A stretch of 64,000 nucleotides of DNA from positions 1,798,001 through 1,862,000 of the forward strand of contig NZ_CP115464.1 in NCBI RefSeq assembly GCF_027912515.1. The letters run 5' to 3'. Position numbers and translations under genes: made by a program. Below are positions 1 through 8,976 of the stretch, in pieces. The DNA is from Brevundimonas sp. NIBR10. GTDB taxonomy: Bacteria; Pseudomonadota; Alphaproteobacteria; Caulobacterales; Caulobacteraceae. How positions within the stretch are numbered: the first letter of the stretch is position 1; each line of letters starts with the position of its first letter. The notes under the pieces were generated by a model. That model made no database searches and was not told the origin of the DNA. It saw only the letters and a program-made list of their open reading frames with translations.

Positions 1-584
1 ACCGCAACCGTCGCGACAACCGCAATGGCCCCGCCGTCGACGGTCCGGATTCGGACATCGTCGAAAAGCTGGTCCACATCAACCGCGTCGCCGCCACCGT
101 GAAGGGTGGCCGTCGCTTCAGCTTCGCCGCCCTGATGGTCGTCGGTGACGGCAAGGGCCGCGTCGGCTTCGGTCACGGCAAGGCGCGTGAAGTGCCGGAA
201 GCCATCCGCAAGGCGACCGAAGAAGCCAAGAAGACGATGATCCGCGTTCCGCTGCGCGAGAACCGCACCCTGCACCACGACGGCGCCGGCCGTTGGGGCG
301 CTGGCAAGATCATGATGCGTGCGGCCCCTCCCGGGACCGGCGTGATCGCGGGTGGTCCGATGCGCGCGGTCCTGGAAACCCTCGGCGTCCATGACGTCGT
401 GGCCAAGTCCACGGGCTCTTCGAACCCCTACAACATGATCCGTGCGACGTTCGAGGCGCTGAAAGTCCAGTCGTCGCCGCGTCAGGTCGCGTCCAAGCGT
501 GGCAAGAAGGTCGCCGACCTGATGGGCCGCCGCAACGACGGTGCCTCGACCCCGGTCGAGACCGCCGAAGCCGTGGAGGGCTGA
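1..584 (+). CDS. rpsE: 30S ribosomal protein S5, 5' end missing
   Basis: Ribosomal protein S5 of the 30S subunit, involved in decoding accuracy and mRNA unwinding. The reading frame is open from base 3 at the window edge, so the N-terminus lies outside. The visible part holds the S5 core: [17 protein letters not shown], then [19 protein letters not shown] and the C-terminal domain with GGPMRAVLE and [23 protein letters not shown] at 99 is an internal valine codon, not the start. It ends 2 bases before rpmD, the usual spc-operon order. The short acidic tail after RRNDG is typical of alphaproteobacterial S5. Confidence 0.97.
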   Translation, partial: RNRRDNRNGPAVDGPDSDIVEKLVHINRVAATVKGGRRFSFAALMVVGDGKGRVGFGHGKAREVPEAIRKATEEAKKTMIRVPLRENRTLHHDGAGRWGAGKIMMRAAPPGTGVIAGGPMRAVLETLGVHDVVAKSTGSSNPYNMIRATFEALKVQSSPRQVASKRGKKVADLMGRRNDGASTPVETAEAVEG

Positions 585-586
585 TT

Positions 587-766
587 ATGGCTACCGTCAC
601 CGTCAAGCAGACCGGTTCGCCGATCCGCCGCAAGAACGACCAGCGCGCCACCCTGGTGGGCCTGGGTCTGAACCGCATGGGCCGCGAGTCCACGCTGGAA
701 GACACCCCCTCGGTTCGCGGGATGATCGCCAAGGTCGCCCACCTGACCGAGATCGTCGAGAAGTAA
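587..766 (+). CDS. rpmD: 50S ribosomal protein L30
   Basis: Ribosomal protein L30, 59 residues, the normal bacterial length. The product starts [16 protein letters not shown] and contains the family pattern [26 protein letters not shown]. It starts 2 bases after the rpsE stop, so the two are probably translationally coupled. The following 201 bases before rplO are unusually long for an spc operon; they contain no convincing gene, only an AT-richer patch around 890-920 that could carry a secondary promoter. Confidence 0.96.
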   Translation: MATVTVKQTGSPIRRKNDQRATLVGLGLNRMGRESTLEDTPSVRGMIAKVAHLTEIVEK

Positions 767-967
767 GCCTTTTCCTCTCCAACAGGGGAGGCCAGGGCAT
801 TCGGTGAGGGCGGCTCGCGAGAGTCGCCTTTACTGCATTCCGGGGAGCCGCTATAGCGCGCGACCTTGAAGTTCCGGGTTCGGCTCATTTCGCCGTTCCC
901 ACCTGCGTTTAAACAGCCGAGTCATCGTCTCCGGGCGATGGCGCTAGCACCCGAAAGGATCAGGCAC

Positions 968-1561
968 ATGAAACTGAACGAAATTCGCGACAACGAAGGC
1001 GCGCACAAGAAGCGCATGCGGGTCGGCCGCGGCCCGGGTTCGGGCAAGGGCAAGACCGCCGGTCGTGGCGTCAAGGGCCAGAAGTCGCGTTCGGGCGTCG
1101 CCATCGGCGGCTTCGAAGGCGGCCAGATGCCGCTGTACATGCGCATGCCCAAGCGCGGCTTCAACAATCCCAACGCTCTGAAGCTGGCGGAACTGAACCT
1201 GTGGCGCCTGCAAGACGCCATCGACGCCGGCAAGCTGGACGCCTCGGGTGAGATCAAGGGCGACGCCCTGGTCGCTGCCGGCGTGATCCGCCGCGTCAAG
1301 GACGGCGTCCGCATCCTGGGCACCGGCGAACTCAAGTCGGCCGTCAACCTGGTCGTCTGGTCGGCCTCGGCTGGCGCGATCAAGGCGATCGAAGCGGCCG
1401 GTGGCACCGTCGTCCAGCAGCGCATCGCCGCAGAGGCCAAGGCCGCTGCCGCCGTCGAGAAGCGCAACGCCGCCAAGGGCAAGGCTCCGCCCGCCAAGGC
1501 TCCGCGTGGCGACGCCAACAAGATCTCGGCGCGCACCACCCGTACGGCCGCCAAGGCCTAA
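968..1561 (+). CDS. rplO: 50S ribosomal protein L15
   Basis: Ribosomal protein L15, a 23S rRNA-binding assembly protein. The product begins [20 protein letters not shown] and has the glycine/lysine-rich [24 protein letters not shown] segment characteristic of L15, followed by [19 protein letters not shown]. At 197 residues it is longer than the common 145-165 because of an Ala/Lys-rich C-terminal tail (about residue 160 on), probably disordered and RNA-binding. The start at 968 is preceded by an AAAGGA ribosome-binding site; an upstream in-frame ATG at 944 is less likely. Confidence 0.96.
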   Translation: MKLNEIRDNEGAHKKRMRVGRGPGSGKGKTAGRGVKGQKSRSGVAIGGFEGGQMPLYMRMPKRGFNNPNALKLAELNLWRLQDAIDAGKLDASGEIKGDALVAAGVIRRVKDGVRILGTGELKSAVNLVVWSASAGAIKAIEAAGGTVVQQRIAAEAKAAAAVEKRNAAKGKAPPAKAPRGDANKISARTTRTAAKA

Positions 1562-1577
1562 TCCAAGAAAGCTTGAG

Positions 1578-1602
1578 GGGCGGTCTCGCTAAGAGGCCGC
1601 CC
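1578..1602 (+). terminator. Hairpin between rplO and secY
   Basis: A 10-bp stem (1578-1587 with 1593-1602, one G-U wobble) around a 5-base loop, just downstream of the rplO stop. No T-run follows, so it is more likely a processing, stability or attenuation element than a complete intrinsic terminator; secY expression probably reads through. Confidence 0.4.
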
Positions 1603-1675
1603 TTCGCCTATCTGAACTCCGGCCTGCGGATTCGACGCCGCCTGGCCGCGTTCTGATCAGTCGGGGTAACGACAT

Positions 1676-3055
1676 ATGGCTTCGGCCGCCGAACAACTTG
1701 CCGCCAACATGAACATGGGCTCGTTCGCGAAAGCGACCGACCTGCACAAGCGGCTGCTCTTCACCCTGATGGCCCTGCTGGTCTATCGACTGGGCACCTA
1801 TGTGCCGATCCCGGGGATCAACTCCGAAGCCTTCCTGCAGTTCTTCCAGAACCCGGACGGCCAGCGCGGCATCCTGGACATGTTCAACATGTTCTCGGGC
1901 GGTGCCGTGGAGCGGATGGCGGTCTTCGCCCTGAACGTGACCCCCTATATCTCGGCGTCGATCATCGTGCAGCTGATGGGTACGGTGTATCCGCCGTGGG
2001 AGAAGCTGAAGAAGGAAGGCGGCGAAAGCGGCCGCAAGCAGCTGAACCAGTACACCCGCTATCTGACGGTGTTCCTGGCGCTGGCCCAGTCGCTGGGTAT
2101 CGCGGCGGGGCTGAATGCCCAGCCGAACCTGGTCGATCAGCCGGGCCTGTTCTTCATCGCCACCACCGTCGTCGCCCTGACCGGCGGCACCATGTTCCTG
2201 ATGTGGCTGGGTGAGCAGGTGACGGCGCGCGGGATCGGCAACGGCATCTCGCTGATCATCTTCGCGGGTATCGTGGCGGTGCTGCCGGGCACGATCGCGC
2301 GCCTGTTCGGACTGGCCCAGCAGGGTCAGCTCTCGGCCTTCGCCCTGCTGTTCATCGCTGCCCTGGGCATCTTCACGGTCGTCTTCATCGTGTTCATGGA
2401 GCGGGCCCAGCGCCGGCTTCTGATCCAGTATCCGAAGCGCCAGGAAGGCAACCGGATGGCGGGCGGCGAACGCTCGTTCCTGCCGCTGAAGGTCAATACC
2501 GCAGGTGTGATACCTCCGATCTTCGCCTCGTCGCTGCTGATGCTGCCGTCGACCGTTGCGACCATGACCGCCAACGCCGACCTGCCGACGTGGCTGAGCT
2601 GGCTCCCGATGGTGACGGGGCAGCTGACGCACGGCCAGCCGCTGTTCATGCTGCTGTATGGCCTGTTGATCGTCTTCTTCTGCTTCTTCTACACCTCGAT
2701 CACCTTCAACCCCGAGGACACCGCCGAGAACCTCCGGAAATACGGCGGTTTCCTGCCTGGCATCCGTCCGGGCAAGCGGACGGCCGAGTACCTGGACTAC
2801 GTGCTGACCCGTCTGACGGTGATCGGCGCCGCTTATATCACCGCCGTCTGTCTGATCCCCGAGTTCATCGCGGCGCAGATGGGACCCAGCCTGCTGTTCG
2901 GTGGCACCTCGATCCTGATCGTCGTGTCGGTGACCATGGACACGGTCGCACAGATCCAGTCGCAGCTGCTGGCCCACCAGTACGAAGGCCTGATCAAGAA
3001 GGCCAAGCTGCGCGGTCGGGGTGGACGCGGTGCGCCTGCTCCCGTACGGCGATGA
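1676..3055 (+). CDS. secY: Preprotein translocase subunit SecY
   Basis: Channel-forming subunit of the Sec translocon in the inner membrane. The product is 459 residues, slightly longer than E. coli SecY (443), with about ten hydrophobic segments. Family signatures are visible: RLGTYVPIPGI near the N-terminus, the plug region after NMFSGGAVERM, NVTPYISASIIVQLM, GNGISLIIFAGIVAVLPG, and near the C-terminus the cytosolic loop with FNPEDTAENLRKYGGFLPGIRPG. ATG at 1676 follows GGGGTAACGAC. It sits in its usual place before adk. Confidence 0.97.
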   Translation: MASAAEQLAANMNMGSFAKATDLHKRLLFTLMALLVYRLGTYVPIPGINSEAFLQFFQNPDGQRGILDMFNMFSGGAVERMAVFALNVTPYISASIIVQLMGTVYPPWEKLKKEGGESGRKQLNQYTRYLTVFLALAQSLGIAAGLNAQPNLVDQPGLFFIATTVVALTGGTMFLMWLGEQVTARGIGNGISLIIFAGIVAVLPGTIARLFGLAQQGQLSAFALLFIAALGIFTVVFIVFMERAQRRLLIQYPKRQEGNRMAGGERSFLPLKVNTAGVIPPIFASSLLMLPSTVATMTANADLPTWLSWLPMVTGQLTHGQPLFMLLYGLLIVFFCFFYTSITFNPEDTAENLRKYGGFLPGIRPGKRTAEYLDYVLTRLTVIGAAYITAVCLIPEFIAAQMGPSLLFGGTSILIVVSVTMDTVAQIQSQLLAHQYEGLIKKAKLRGRGGRGAPAPVRR

Positions 3056-3067
3056 TGAGTGGGCCTT

Positions 3068-3131
3068 CAGCGCCTTGCGCGACTTAAGTCCGGCTTGTTG
3101 GGCTACAGCGCTTTGCGCTACTTGAGCCCGG
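3068..3131. repeat. Two-copy 26-bp direct repeat in the secY-adk gap
   Basis: Copies at 3068-3093 and 3106-3131, offset by 38 bases, match at 22 of 26 positions. Each begins CAGCGC(C/T)TTGCGC, which can fold into a small GCGC/GCGC hairpin, and ends (A/G)AG(T/C)CCGG. They occupy most of the 101-base gap immediately upstream of the adk ribosome-binding site. Confidence 0.7.
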
Positions 3132-3156
3132 TTACGATCGCTTTGGGAGGGCGGCC

Positions 3157-3717
3157 TTGAACCTGATCCTGTTCGGACCGCCTGCCGCGGGCAAAGGCAC
3201 CCAGGCCAAGCGGCTTGTCGATGGGCGGGGCATGGTCCAGCTGTCGACCGGCGACATGCTGCGCGAGGCGATTGCGTCGGGCTCGGACCTGGGCAAGCAA
3301 TGCCAGGCCATCATGTCCGAAGGCGGTCTGATCGCCGATGACATCGTCATCGCCCTGATCGAGGCCCGGCTGAAAGAAGCCGAAGACGCCGGCGGCGCCA
3401 TCTTCGACGGCTTCCCCCGCACCCTGGCCCAGGCCCAGGCGCTTGACGCCATGCTGGCCAAGCTGGGCAAGAAGATCGATGCCGTCGTCCGCCTCAAGGT
3501 CGACGATACGCAACTTCTGGAGCGCGTCGCCAGGCGGTTCGCCGAGCAGGGCCGCCCGGACGACAATCCGGACAGCTTCAAGGTCCGGCTGGACGCCTAC
3601 AACCGCAACACCGCGCCCCTGCTGCCCTATTATGCCGACAAGGGTCTGCTGACCGAGATCGACGGCATGGGTGCGATCGACGCTGTCGCCGCCGAGATCG
3701 ACAAGGCGCTGGGGTAG
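3157..3717 (+). CDS. adk: Adenylate kinase
   Basis: Catalyses ATP + AMP to 2 ADP in the cytoplasm. The 186-residue product starts MNLILFGPPAAGKGTQAKRL with the P-loop GPPAAGKGT, then LSTGDMLREAI, GLIADDIV and the AMP-binding signature FDGFPRTLAQA. The LID region (ARRFAEQGRPDDNPDSFKVRLDAYNRNT) is the short, zinc-free type found in many proteobacteria, giving a total near 190. The start is a TTG at 3157 preceded by GGGAGGGCGG; no in-frame ATG fits the conserved N-terminus. Its position after secY is canonical. Confidence 0.96.
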   Translation: MNLILFGPPAAGKGTQAKRLVDGRGMVQLSTGDMLREAIASGSDLGKQCQAIMSEGGLIADDIVIALIEARLKEAEDAGGAIFDGFPRTLAQAQALDAMLAKLGKKIDAVVRLKVDDTQLLERVARRFAEQGRPDDNPDSFKVRLDAYNRNTAPLLPYYADKGLLTEIDGMGAIDAVAAEIDKALG

Positions 3718-3817
3718 ATTTTTCCTTCCGGCTCGCCGAGCGGCGAACTGGGAGGAGGGCGTTGACTCACCCCCTCCATTGACCCTCCTATCGCACCGCA
3801 GCGTAGAGGGATCAGGC

Positions 3818-6283
3818 ATGGCGTTCAGGGTCGGTAAAGCAGCGACGGCGATCGCTCTGGTGCTGGCTCTTTCGGCACCCGCGTCCTTCGTTCACGCCGC
3901 AGACGATCCCGCGACTTATGCCGAAACCATCGAGGGTCTGACGCGCCAGGACGGCCTGGCCCCGATCTTCATCGATGCGGACAAGGGCAAGGTGCTGGTC
4001 CAGCTACCGGCCGCGGGGGCGGACGGGGTGATGCTGCGGATCATCCACCACACGGCGCTGCGGACCGGGGTGGGGTCGGCCAATACCGGGCTGGATCGGG
4101 CCCAGATCGGGGCGACCAACATCCTGGCTTTCCGACGGATCGGACGGCGGATCGTCGCCGAGTTCGAGAACCCGAGATATGCGGCCCCAGCCGGCAGCAT
4201 CGACGAGCAGGCGGCGGCGCGCGATGCCTTCGTCGGGTCCACCGTCTGGGCGGGCGAGCTCGTGGCGGAAAACGATGACGGCTCGGTGCTGATCGACATC
4301 ACCGGCTTCCTGACCCGCGACGCCATGGGGATCGCCGAACAGCTGAAAAGCGCGGGGCAGGGGACGCTGAAGCCGGTCGCCGACCTGACCCTGGTCGATG
4401 CCTCCCAGGCCCGGGCCTTTCCTGAGAACCTGGAGATGGAGGCGCGTCTGACCTTTGCGGTCGATGCGCCGGGGACCGATCTTCGCCAGATCGCACCGGA
4501 CGCGCGGCTGGTAACGTTCACGGTGCGCCACAGCTTCATCAAATTGCCCGAGCCGGGGTTCGTGCCCCGGCCGTTCGATCCGCGCACGGGCGCGATCTCG
4601 ACCCTGGTCACCGACTATTCCGCGCCGCTGGATGAAGCCATGGTCCGGCGGTTCGCCAACCGGTTCCGGCTGGAGAAGACCGATCCGACGGCGGCCCGTT
4701 CGACGGTCAAGGAACCGATCGTCTTCTACGTCGATCGCGCGGCACCCGAGCCGGTGCGGACGGCCCTCGTCGAGGGCGCGCAGTGGTGGGCCGACGCCTT
4801 TGACCGCGCGGGCTTCATCGACGCCTATCGGGTCGAGGTCCTGCCCGAGGGCGTCGATCCTCTGGACGCCCGCTACAACGTCATCAACTGGGTCAATCGA
4901 GCCACCCGCAGCTGGTCCTATGGCCAGAGCGTGGTGGATCCGCGCACGGGCGAGATCGTCAAGGGCTCGGTGCTGCTGGGCTCGCTCCGTATCCGGCAAG
5001 ACATCTTGATCTTCGAGGGACTGTTGGGGGCTGCGGGCACCGGCGACGGCGGACCTAACGACCCAGTCCAGATCGGCCTGGCCCGCATCCGCCAGCTGTC
5101 GGCGCATGAGGTCGGCCACGCCATCGGCCTGTTGCACAATTTCGCCGGCAGCACCCAGGGTCGGACCTCGGTGATGGACTATCCGGTGCCGGTGATCGCC
5201 ATCGGGCCGGAGGATCAACTGGATTTCTCGGACGCCTACGCGGTCGGGATGGGCGACTGGGACCGGTTCGCCATCGACCAGCTCTATAGCGACGCGCCTC
5301 CCGATGTCCGGGCGGCGGCGCTTGAGGCCGGGGTGGTGCGGCTGCGATTCGTGTCGGACCCCGATGCCCGGATCGGCGGCGACGCCCAGCCCTGGGGCAG
5401 TCTGTGGGACAATGGGGCCGACCCGGTCGAGGAGCTGGGTCACCTGATGCGGATCCGGCGGATCGCTCTCGATCGGTTCGGCCTCGGCAATCTGCCGGAC
5501 GGGTCGGCGGTCAACGATCTGAGGCGGCGGCTGGTGCCGATCTATCTTTACCATCGCTATCAGGTGGACGCCGTGTCCAAGCTGGTCGGCGGGATCGACT
5601 ATGGCTATCCGGTCTCGGGTGACGGACGAGAGGCGGCGATGGCTGTCCCGGCCGCGACCCAGCGCGCGGCTCTGGCGGCCCTGACCGCGACCCTGAGCCC
5701 CGCCGAACTCGACCTGCCCGAGCCCTTGATCGCCCTGCTCAACGCCCAGCAATCCGGCGACGGCGACCCCCAGAACGACATCGAGGTGTTCAAGGGGCTT
5801 GAAGGGCGAGTCTTCGATCCGGGCGTGGCGGCCGATGTCGCGGCAGATGTGACGCTGACCGCCCTGTTCGCCCCGGCGCGGGTCAACCGGCTGAGCGACG
5901 CCGCGCGCCGCGATCCGACCCAACTCAGCCTGACCGAGACGATCGACGCCGTCACCGCCGCCGCCTTCGCCCCTGCAACAGGGAGGCTGGCCGAACCGGC
6001 GCGGCGAGTTCAGGCGCAATATGTGCTGACCCTGGCAGGGTTGTTGCGCGGTGACGACCTGTCGAGCACCTCGGCGGCCGTCATCGACGAGCGGCTCCAG
6101 GCCTTGGCGACGCGGCTGAAGGCCTCGCGCGCTACCGACCCGGTCCAGCGGGCTCACGACCGCTGGCTGGGCGCCCTGATCGGCGACCGCGACCGTCTGG
6201 ACCAGATGCTGGAAGACCGCCACCACGCCCCGCCGACACCCCCCGGCAGCCCGATCGGCGCGGAGGCCGACTGGCACGGGTGA
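3818..6283 (+). CDS. Secreted zinc-dependent metalloprotease, DUF5117/DUF5118-like
   Basis: Predicted exported protease of 821 residues. A signal peptide of about 27 residues (hydrophobic stretch AIALVLALSAPASFVHA) precedes the mature chain. The metzincin motif HEVGHAIGLLH occupies residues 430-440 (zinc ligands H430, H434, H440; base E431) and a Met-turn-like SVMDYP follows around residue 453. The long N-terminal beta-rich region and C-terminal helical region fit the DUF5117/zinc-metalloprotease architecture of Caulobacterales and Bacteroidota. ATG 3818 is chosen for its GAGGGATCAGGC leader and the signal peptide. It lies between adk and two TonB-like genes, inside what is normally a ribosomal cluster; substrate unknown. 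Confidence 0.85.
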   Translation: MAFRVGKAATAIALVLALSAPASFVHAADDPATYAETIEGLTRQDGLAPIFIDADKGKVLVQLPAAGADGVMLRIIHHTALRTGVGSANTGLDRAQIGATNILAFRRIGRRIVAEFENPRYAAPAGSIDEQAAARDAFVGSTVWAGELVAENDDGSVLIDITGFLTRDAMGIAEQLKSAGQGTLKPVADLTLVDASQARAFPENLEMEARLTFAVDAPGTDLRQIAPDARLVTFTVRHSFIKLPEPGFVPRPFDPRTGAISTLVTDYSAPLDEAMVRRFANRFRLEKTDPTAARSTVKEPIVFYVDRAAPEPVRTALVEGAQWWADAFDRAGFIDAYRVEVLPEGVDPLDARYNVINWVNRATRSWSYGQSVVDPRTGEIVKGSVLLGSLRIRQDILIFEGLLGAAGTGDGGPNDPVQIGLARIRQLSAHEVGHAIGLLHNFAGSTQGRTSVMDYPVPVIAIGPEDQLDFSDAYAVGMGDWDRFAIDQLYSDAPPDVRAAALEAGVVRLRFVSDPDARIGGDAQPWGSLWDNGADPVEELGHLMRIRRIALDRFGLGNLPDGSAVNDLRRRLVPIYLYHRYQVDAVSKLVGGIDYGYPVSGDGREAAMAVPAATQRAALAALTATLSPAELDLPEPLIALLNAQQSGDGDPQNDIEVFKGLEGRVFDPGVAADVAADVTLTALFAPARVNRLSDAARRDPTQLSLTETIDAVTAAAFAPATGRLAEPARRVQAQYVLTLAGLLRGDDLSSTSAAVIDERLQALATRLKASRATDPVQRAHDRWLGALIGDRDRLDQMLEDRHHAPPTPPGSPIGAEADWHG

Positions 6284-6372
6284 GCGCTGCGCGTCACGCC
6301 ACGTTCATCCGCATCGTGCGTTAGAGTGCGCTTGAATGGACCGTAACGGTTCGACAGGGCGACCCTACGCAG

Positions 6373-7134
6373 GTGACGACGATCAGGCCGCATTTTTCCC
6401 GCAAACAGGGACAGAGGCTTGCCGTGGCTGCGGGCGTCGCCGTGTTGCATGGTGGCCTGTTCCTTGCGCTGTCCACGAGCACGGACGGGCCGCCCATGGT
6501 GTCCTTGCCCCCAATCGAGGTGGAGATGTTCCGGCCGGCCGATCCGCCACCTCCGCCACCCCCGACGCCTGAACCTCCCGCACCGGTCTCGGGCGGCGGA
6601 GCCCCGGCGGCACCGTCTCGCATCCATACGCCGCCGCGGCCGCGTCCCGTCGAGCCCGAACTGCCGGCACCGGTGATCCAGGCCCCCGCGCCCGCACTGG
6701 TCGTCGGAGTCGCCCCCGTGGCCACACCGACGCCCGGCTTCGGCCAGGGCGGGCAGGGGACGGGCAGCGGGACCGGTAACGGTGAAGGCGATGGGCCGGG
6801 TTCGGGCGGCACGCCGCCTCGCTTCATCGCCGGGCCGACGTCGCGCCAGATCGCCGACGCTGCGCCGGTCGCCGCGCGTCGGGCACGGATCGACGGGATG
6901 GTGGCGCTGCGTTGCGTGATCCGGCTGGATTCCCGGCTGGAGAACTGTCGCGTCGTCAACGAGACGCCGTCGGGGATGGGTTTCGGCGAGGCTGCGGTGC
7001 GGATTGCCATCGACCGTTTCCGTTTTGCGCCACCGACGCGTCAGGGCCGGCCGGTCTCGGGTGCCGAGATGCCGCTGGGCATCCAGTTCAACCTGGGTGG
7101 ACGGCGTCCGGACACCAGCCCGGCCGTCGGCTGA
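6373..7134 (+). CDS. TonB-family energy transducer (first of two)
   Basis: Product of 253 residues with TonB layout: short basic N-terminus, one membrane anchor (about residues 16-33, AVAAGVAVLHGGLFLALS), a proline-rich periplasmic spacer (PPPPPPPTPEPPAP around residues 57-70), a glycine-rich stretch, and a C-terminal TonB_2-like domain from about 150 with IDGMVALRCVIRLDSRLENC and GFGEAAVRIAIDRFRFAPP. It probably couples the proton-motive force (through ExbB/ExbD elsewhere) to outer-membrane receptors. The start is GTG 6373 after a CGCAG leader, weakly supported. It is followed 65 bases later by a second, similar gene. Confidence 0.8.
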   Translation: MTTIRPHFSRKQGQRLAVAAGVAVLHGGLFLALSTSTDGPPMVSLPPIEVEMFRPADPPPPPPPTPEPPAPVSGGGAPAAPSRIHTPPRPRPVEPELPAPVIQAPAPALVVGVAPVATPTPGFGQGGQGTGSGTGNGEGDGPGSGGTPPRFIAGPTSRQIADAAPVAARRARIDGMVALRCVIRLDSRLENCRVVNETPSGMGFGEAAVRIAIDRFRFAPPTRQGRPVSGAEMPLGIQFNLGGRRPDTSPAVG

Positions 7135-7199
7135 CGTCCCGGTTGCAATTGTTCCGGTTCGGGCGGATCGTTCGCGTCTGAGAAGGGCGGGGCCGGGCG

Positions 7200-8006
7200 A
7201 TGCGGACGCGGGACGAGCGATCAAGGCGGACGACGGCCTTTGTCGTGGTGCTCATCGCCCACATCCTGGTCCTGTGGTGGCTGACCCTGACCCGGGACGT
7301 GCAACTCTTCGAGCCGAGCCCACCGATCGACGTGACCCTGTTCCCCGGCTCTCCGCCTGCGGGCTCAAGCGGATCCGGCGGCGAGGCCGCAGCCGCTCCG
7401 TCGGTCGTCCACCGGCCGCCCGTCGTCATGAAGCCCTTCCCCGACGCCTTCCACGCCCCGCTGGAACCGACGCTGCTCCCGCAGCCCCTCATTGTGGGGT
7501 CGGCCTCGATTTCCACACCGAGCTTGACCGACAGCGCATCGACCCAGCCCGAAGCGAGCATCAGCGTGATTGCTGGCGCTACTGAAGGTGCCGGCGCTGC
7601 GGTCGGCCAGGGGCAGGGAACGGGGACCGGCCTGGGTGGAAGCGGGACAGGTACGGGCGACGGGGTTGGCGCGGGCGCGGGATCATCTGGCCTGCGCTGG
7701 ATTCGTGAGCTGACCCGGGCGGAAAGACATCAGCTGTTTCCGAGCCGCGCGCAGCGACGGAGGATCAGCGGGCAGGCCGTCATTCTGTGCCGGATCAATC
7801 GCGACACGACGGTGACCCATTGCCGGGACGAGTCCGAGCGCCCTGCGGGCTGGGGCTTTGGTCGTGCGGCTGTCCGGGCGGCGCAATACATGCGTGTCCG
7901 GCCCCGGGTCGTAAACGGCGTGGTCCAGGACGGCGCTAGAGAGCGCATCACTGTTTCATTCCCCTGGGAGCAGGGTGTTTCGCCTGAAGACACCGTCAGC
8001 CGTTGA
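7200..8006 (+). CDS. TonB-family energy transducer (second of two)
   Basis: Product of 268 residues: MRTRDERSRR then a single N-terminal membrane helix (TTAFVVVLIAHILVLWWLTL), a low-complexity Gly/Ser/Thr/Ala spacer, and a C-terminal domain with ISGQAVILCRINRDTTVTHC and GWGFGRAAVRAAQYMRVRPR, the paired-cysteine and (G)FG-x-AA pattern of TonB_2 domains. It has less proline than its upstream neighbour, and the two C-terminal domains are clearly diverged, so this is an old duplication or two independent partners. It is 110 bases ahead of rpsM. Confidence 0.75.
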   Translation: MRTRDERSRRTTAFVVVLIAHILVLWWLTLTRDVQLFEPSPPIDVTLFPGSPPAGSSGSGGEAAAAPSVVHRPPVVMKPFPDAFHAPLEPTLLPQPLIVGSASISTPSLTDSASTQPEASISVIAGATEGAGAAVGQGQGTGTGLGGSGTGTGDGVGAGAGSSGLRWIRELTRAERHQLFPSRAQRRRISGQAVILCRINRDTTVTHCRDESERPAGWGFGRAAVRAAQYMRVRPRVVNGVVQDGARERITVSFPWEQGVSPEDTVSR

Positions 8007-8053
8007 CCTAATCTGAATCATCGGTATAAGGCGCGCTTCCCGCGAAGGGCGCC

Positions 8054-8080
8054 ACGCTCCTGGTCTGTTGACCGGAGCGT
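8054..8080 (+). terminator. Hairpin upstream of rpsM (terminator or attenuator)
   Basis: ACGCTCC pairs with GGAGCGT and the inner GGTC with GACC around a TGTT loop (one bulged T at 8061), followed by TGTTT. It lies 48 bases past the stop of the second TonB-like gene and 37 bases before the rpsM start, so it may end the envelope-gene transcript or act as a leader structure for the alpha operon. Confidence 0.5.
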
Positions 8081-8116
8081 TGTTTGCGTCCGGTTTGCGC
8101 GTATCTGGAGAGCTTC

Positions 8117-8485
8117 GTGGCCCGTATCGCTGGCGTCAATATTCCGACCAACAAGCGCGTCGAAATCGCGCTGCAGTATATCCATGGCATCGGCCCGGCC
8201 GCCGCCAAGGACATCGTGGGCAAGGTGGGCATCGAGTCCGCCCGCCGCGTGAACCAACTGACCGACGCCGAAGTCCTGCAGATCCGCGAGACGATCGACA
8301 AGGATCACACCGTCGAGGGTGACCTGCGCCGTGAGACGTCGATGAACATCAAGCGTCTGATGGACCTGGCCTGCTACCGCGGCCTGCGTCACCGCAAGGG
8401 TCTGCCGGTCCGCGGCCAGCGCACCCACACCAACGCCCGCACCCGCAAGGGTCCCGCCAAGCCGATCGCCGGCAAGAAGAAGTAA
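8117..8485 (+). CDS. rpsM: 30S ribosomal protein S13
   Basis: Ribosomal protein S13 of the subunit head, contacting the P-site tRNA and L5. The product of 122 residues starts (V/M)[25 protein letters not shown], matching the S13 N-terminus exactly, and ends with the basic tail [25 protein letters not shown] 8117 is the start; a 5' ATG at 8084 would add 11 residues absent from the family. A GGAGAGC leader precedes it. First gene of the alpha operon here, 9 bases before rpsK. Confidence 0.96.
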   Translation: MARIAGVNIPTNKRVEIALQYIHGIGPAAAKDIVGKVGIESARRVNQLTDAEVLQIRETIDKDHTVEGDLRRETSMNIKRLMDLACYRGLRHRKGLPVRGQRTHTNARTRKGPAKPIAGKKK

Positions 8486-8494
8486 GACAGACAC

Positions 8495-8884
8495 ATGGCC
8501 AAGGAACCGGGTCGCGTAAAGAAGCGCGAGCGCAAGAACATCACCTCGGGCGTCGCCCACGTGAACGCGTCCTTCAACAACACCATGATCACGATCACCG
8601 ATGCCCAGGGCAACGCGATCTCGTGGTCGTCGGCCGGACACATGGGCTTCAAGGGTTCGCGCAAATCGACCCCTTATGCCGCCCAGATGGCCGCCGAAGA
8701 CGCCGGCAAGAAGGCCCAGGAACACGGCGTCAAGACGCTTGAAGTCAACGTCTCGGGTCCGGGTTCCGGCCGTGAGTCCGCGCTCCGCGCCCTGCAGTCG
8801 GTCGGCCTGACCATCACCACGATCCGCGACGTCACGCCGATGCCGCACAACGGCTGCCGTCCGCCCAAGCGCCGTCGCGTCTAA
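8495..8884 (+). CDS. rpsK: 30S ribosomal protein S11
   Basis: Ribosomal protein S11 (129 residues) of the 30S platform near the mRNA exit. Family motifs are plain: [61 protein letters not shown] and the C-terminal [18 protein letters not shown]. Starts 9 bases after rpsM; rpoA follows after 92 bases. Confidence 0.97.
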   Translation: MAKEPGRVKKRERKNITSGVAHVNASFNNTMITITDAQGNAISWSSAGHMGFKGSRKSTPYAAQMAAEDAGKKAQEHGVKTLEVNVSGPGSGRESALRALQSVGLTITTIRDVTPMPHNGCRPPKRRRV

Positions 8885-8976
8885 GACACCCGCCTACGCC
8901 GACCCATCTTCCGCCGGCCCTGGACGCACCTGACGAGGAGCGAGGGGCCGGCGACCTCCGTACCCAAGGGACACCC

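Noticed and set aside
1589..2977. Long open frame on the minus strand opposite secY (462 codons), and similar ones opposite the metalloprotease (4004-6277) and receptor (17124-19550)
   Set aside because: The translations are rich in Arg, His, Gly and Gln with no domain signal, typical of antisense frames in GC-rich coding sequence; the opposite strand holds confident genes.
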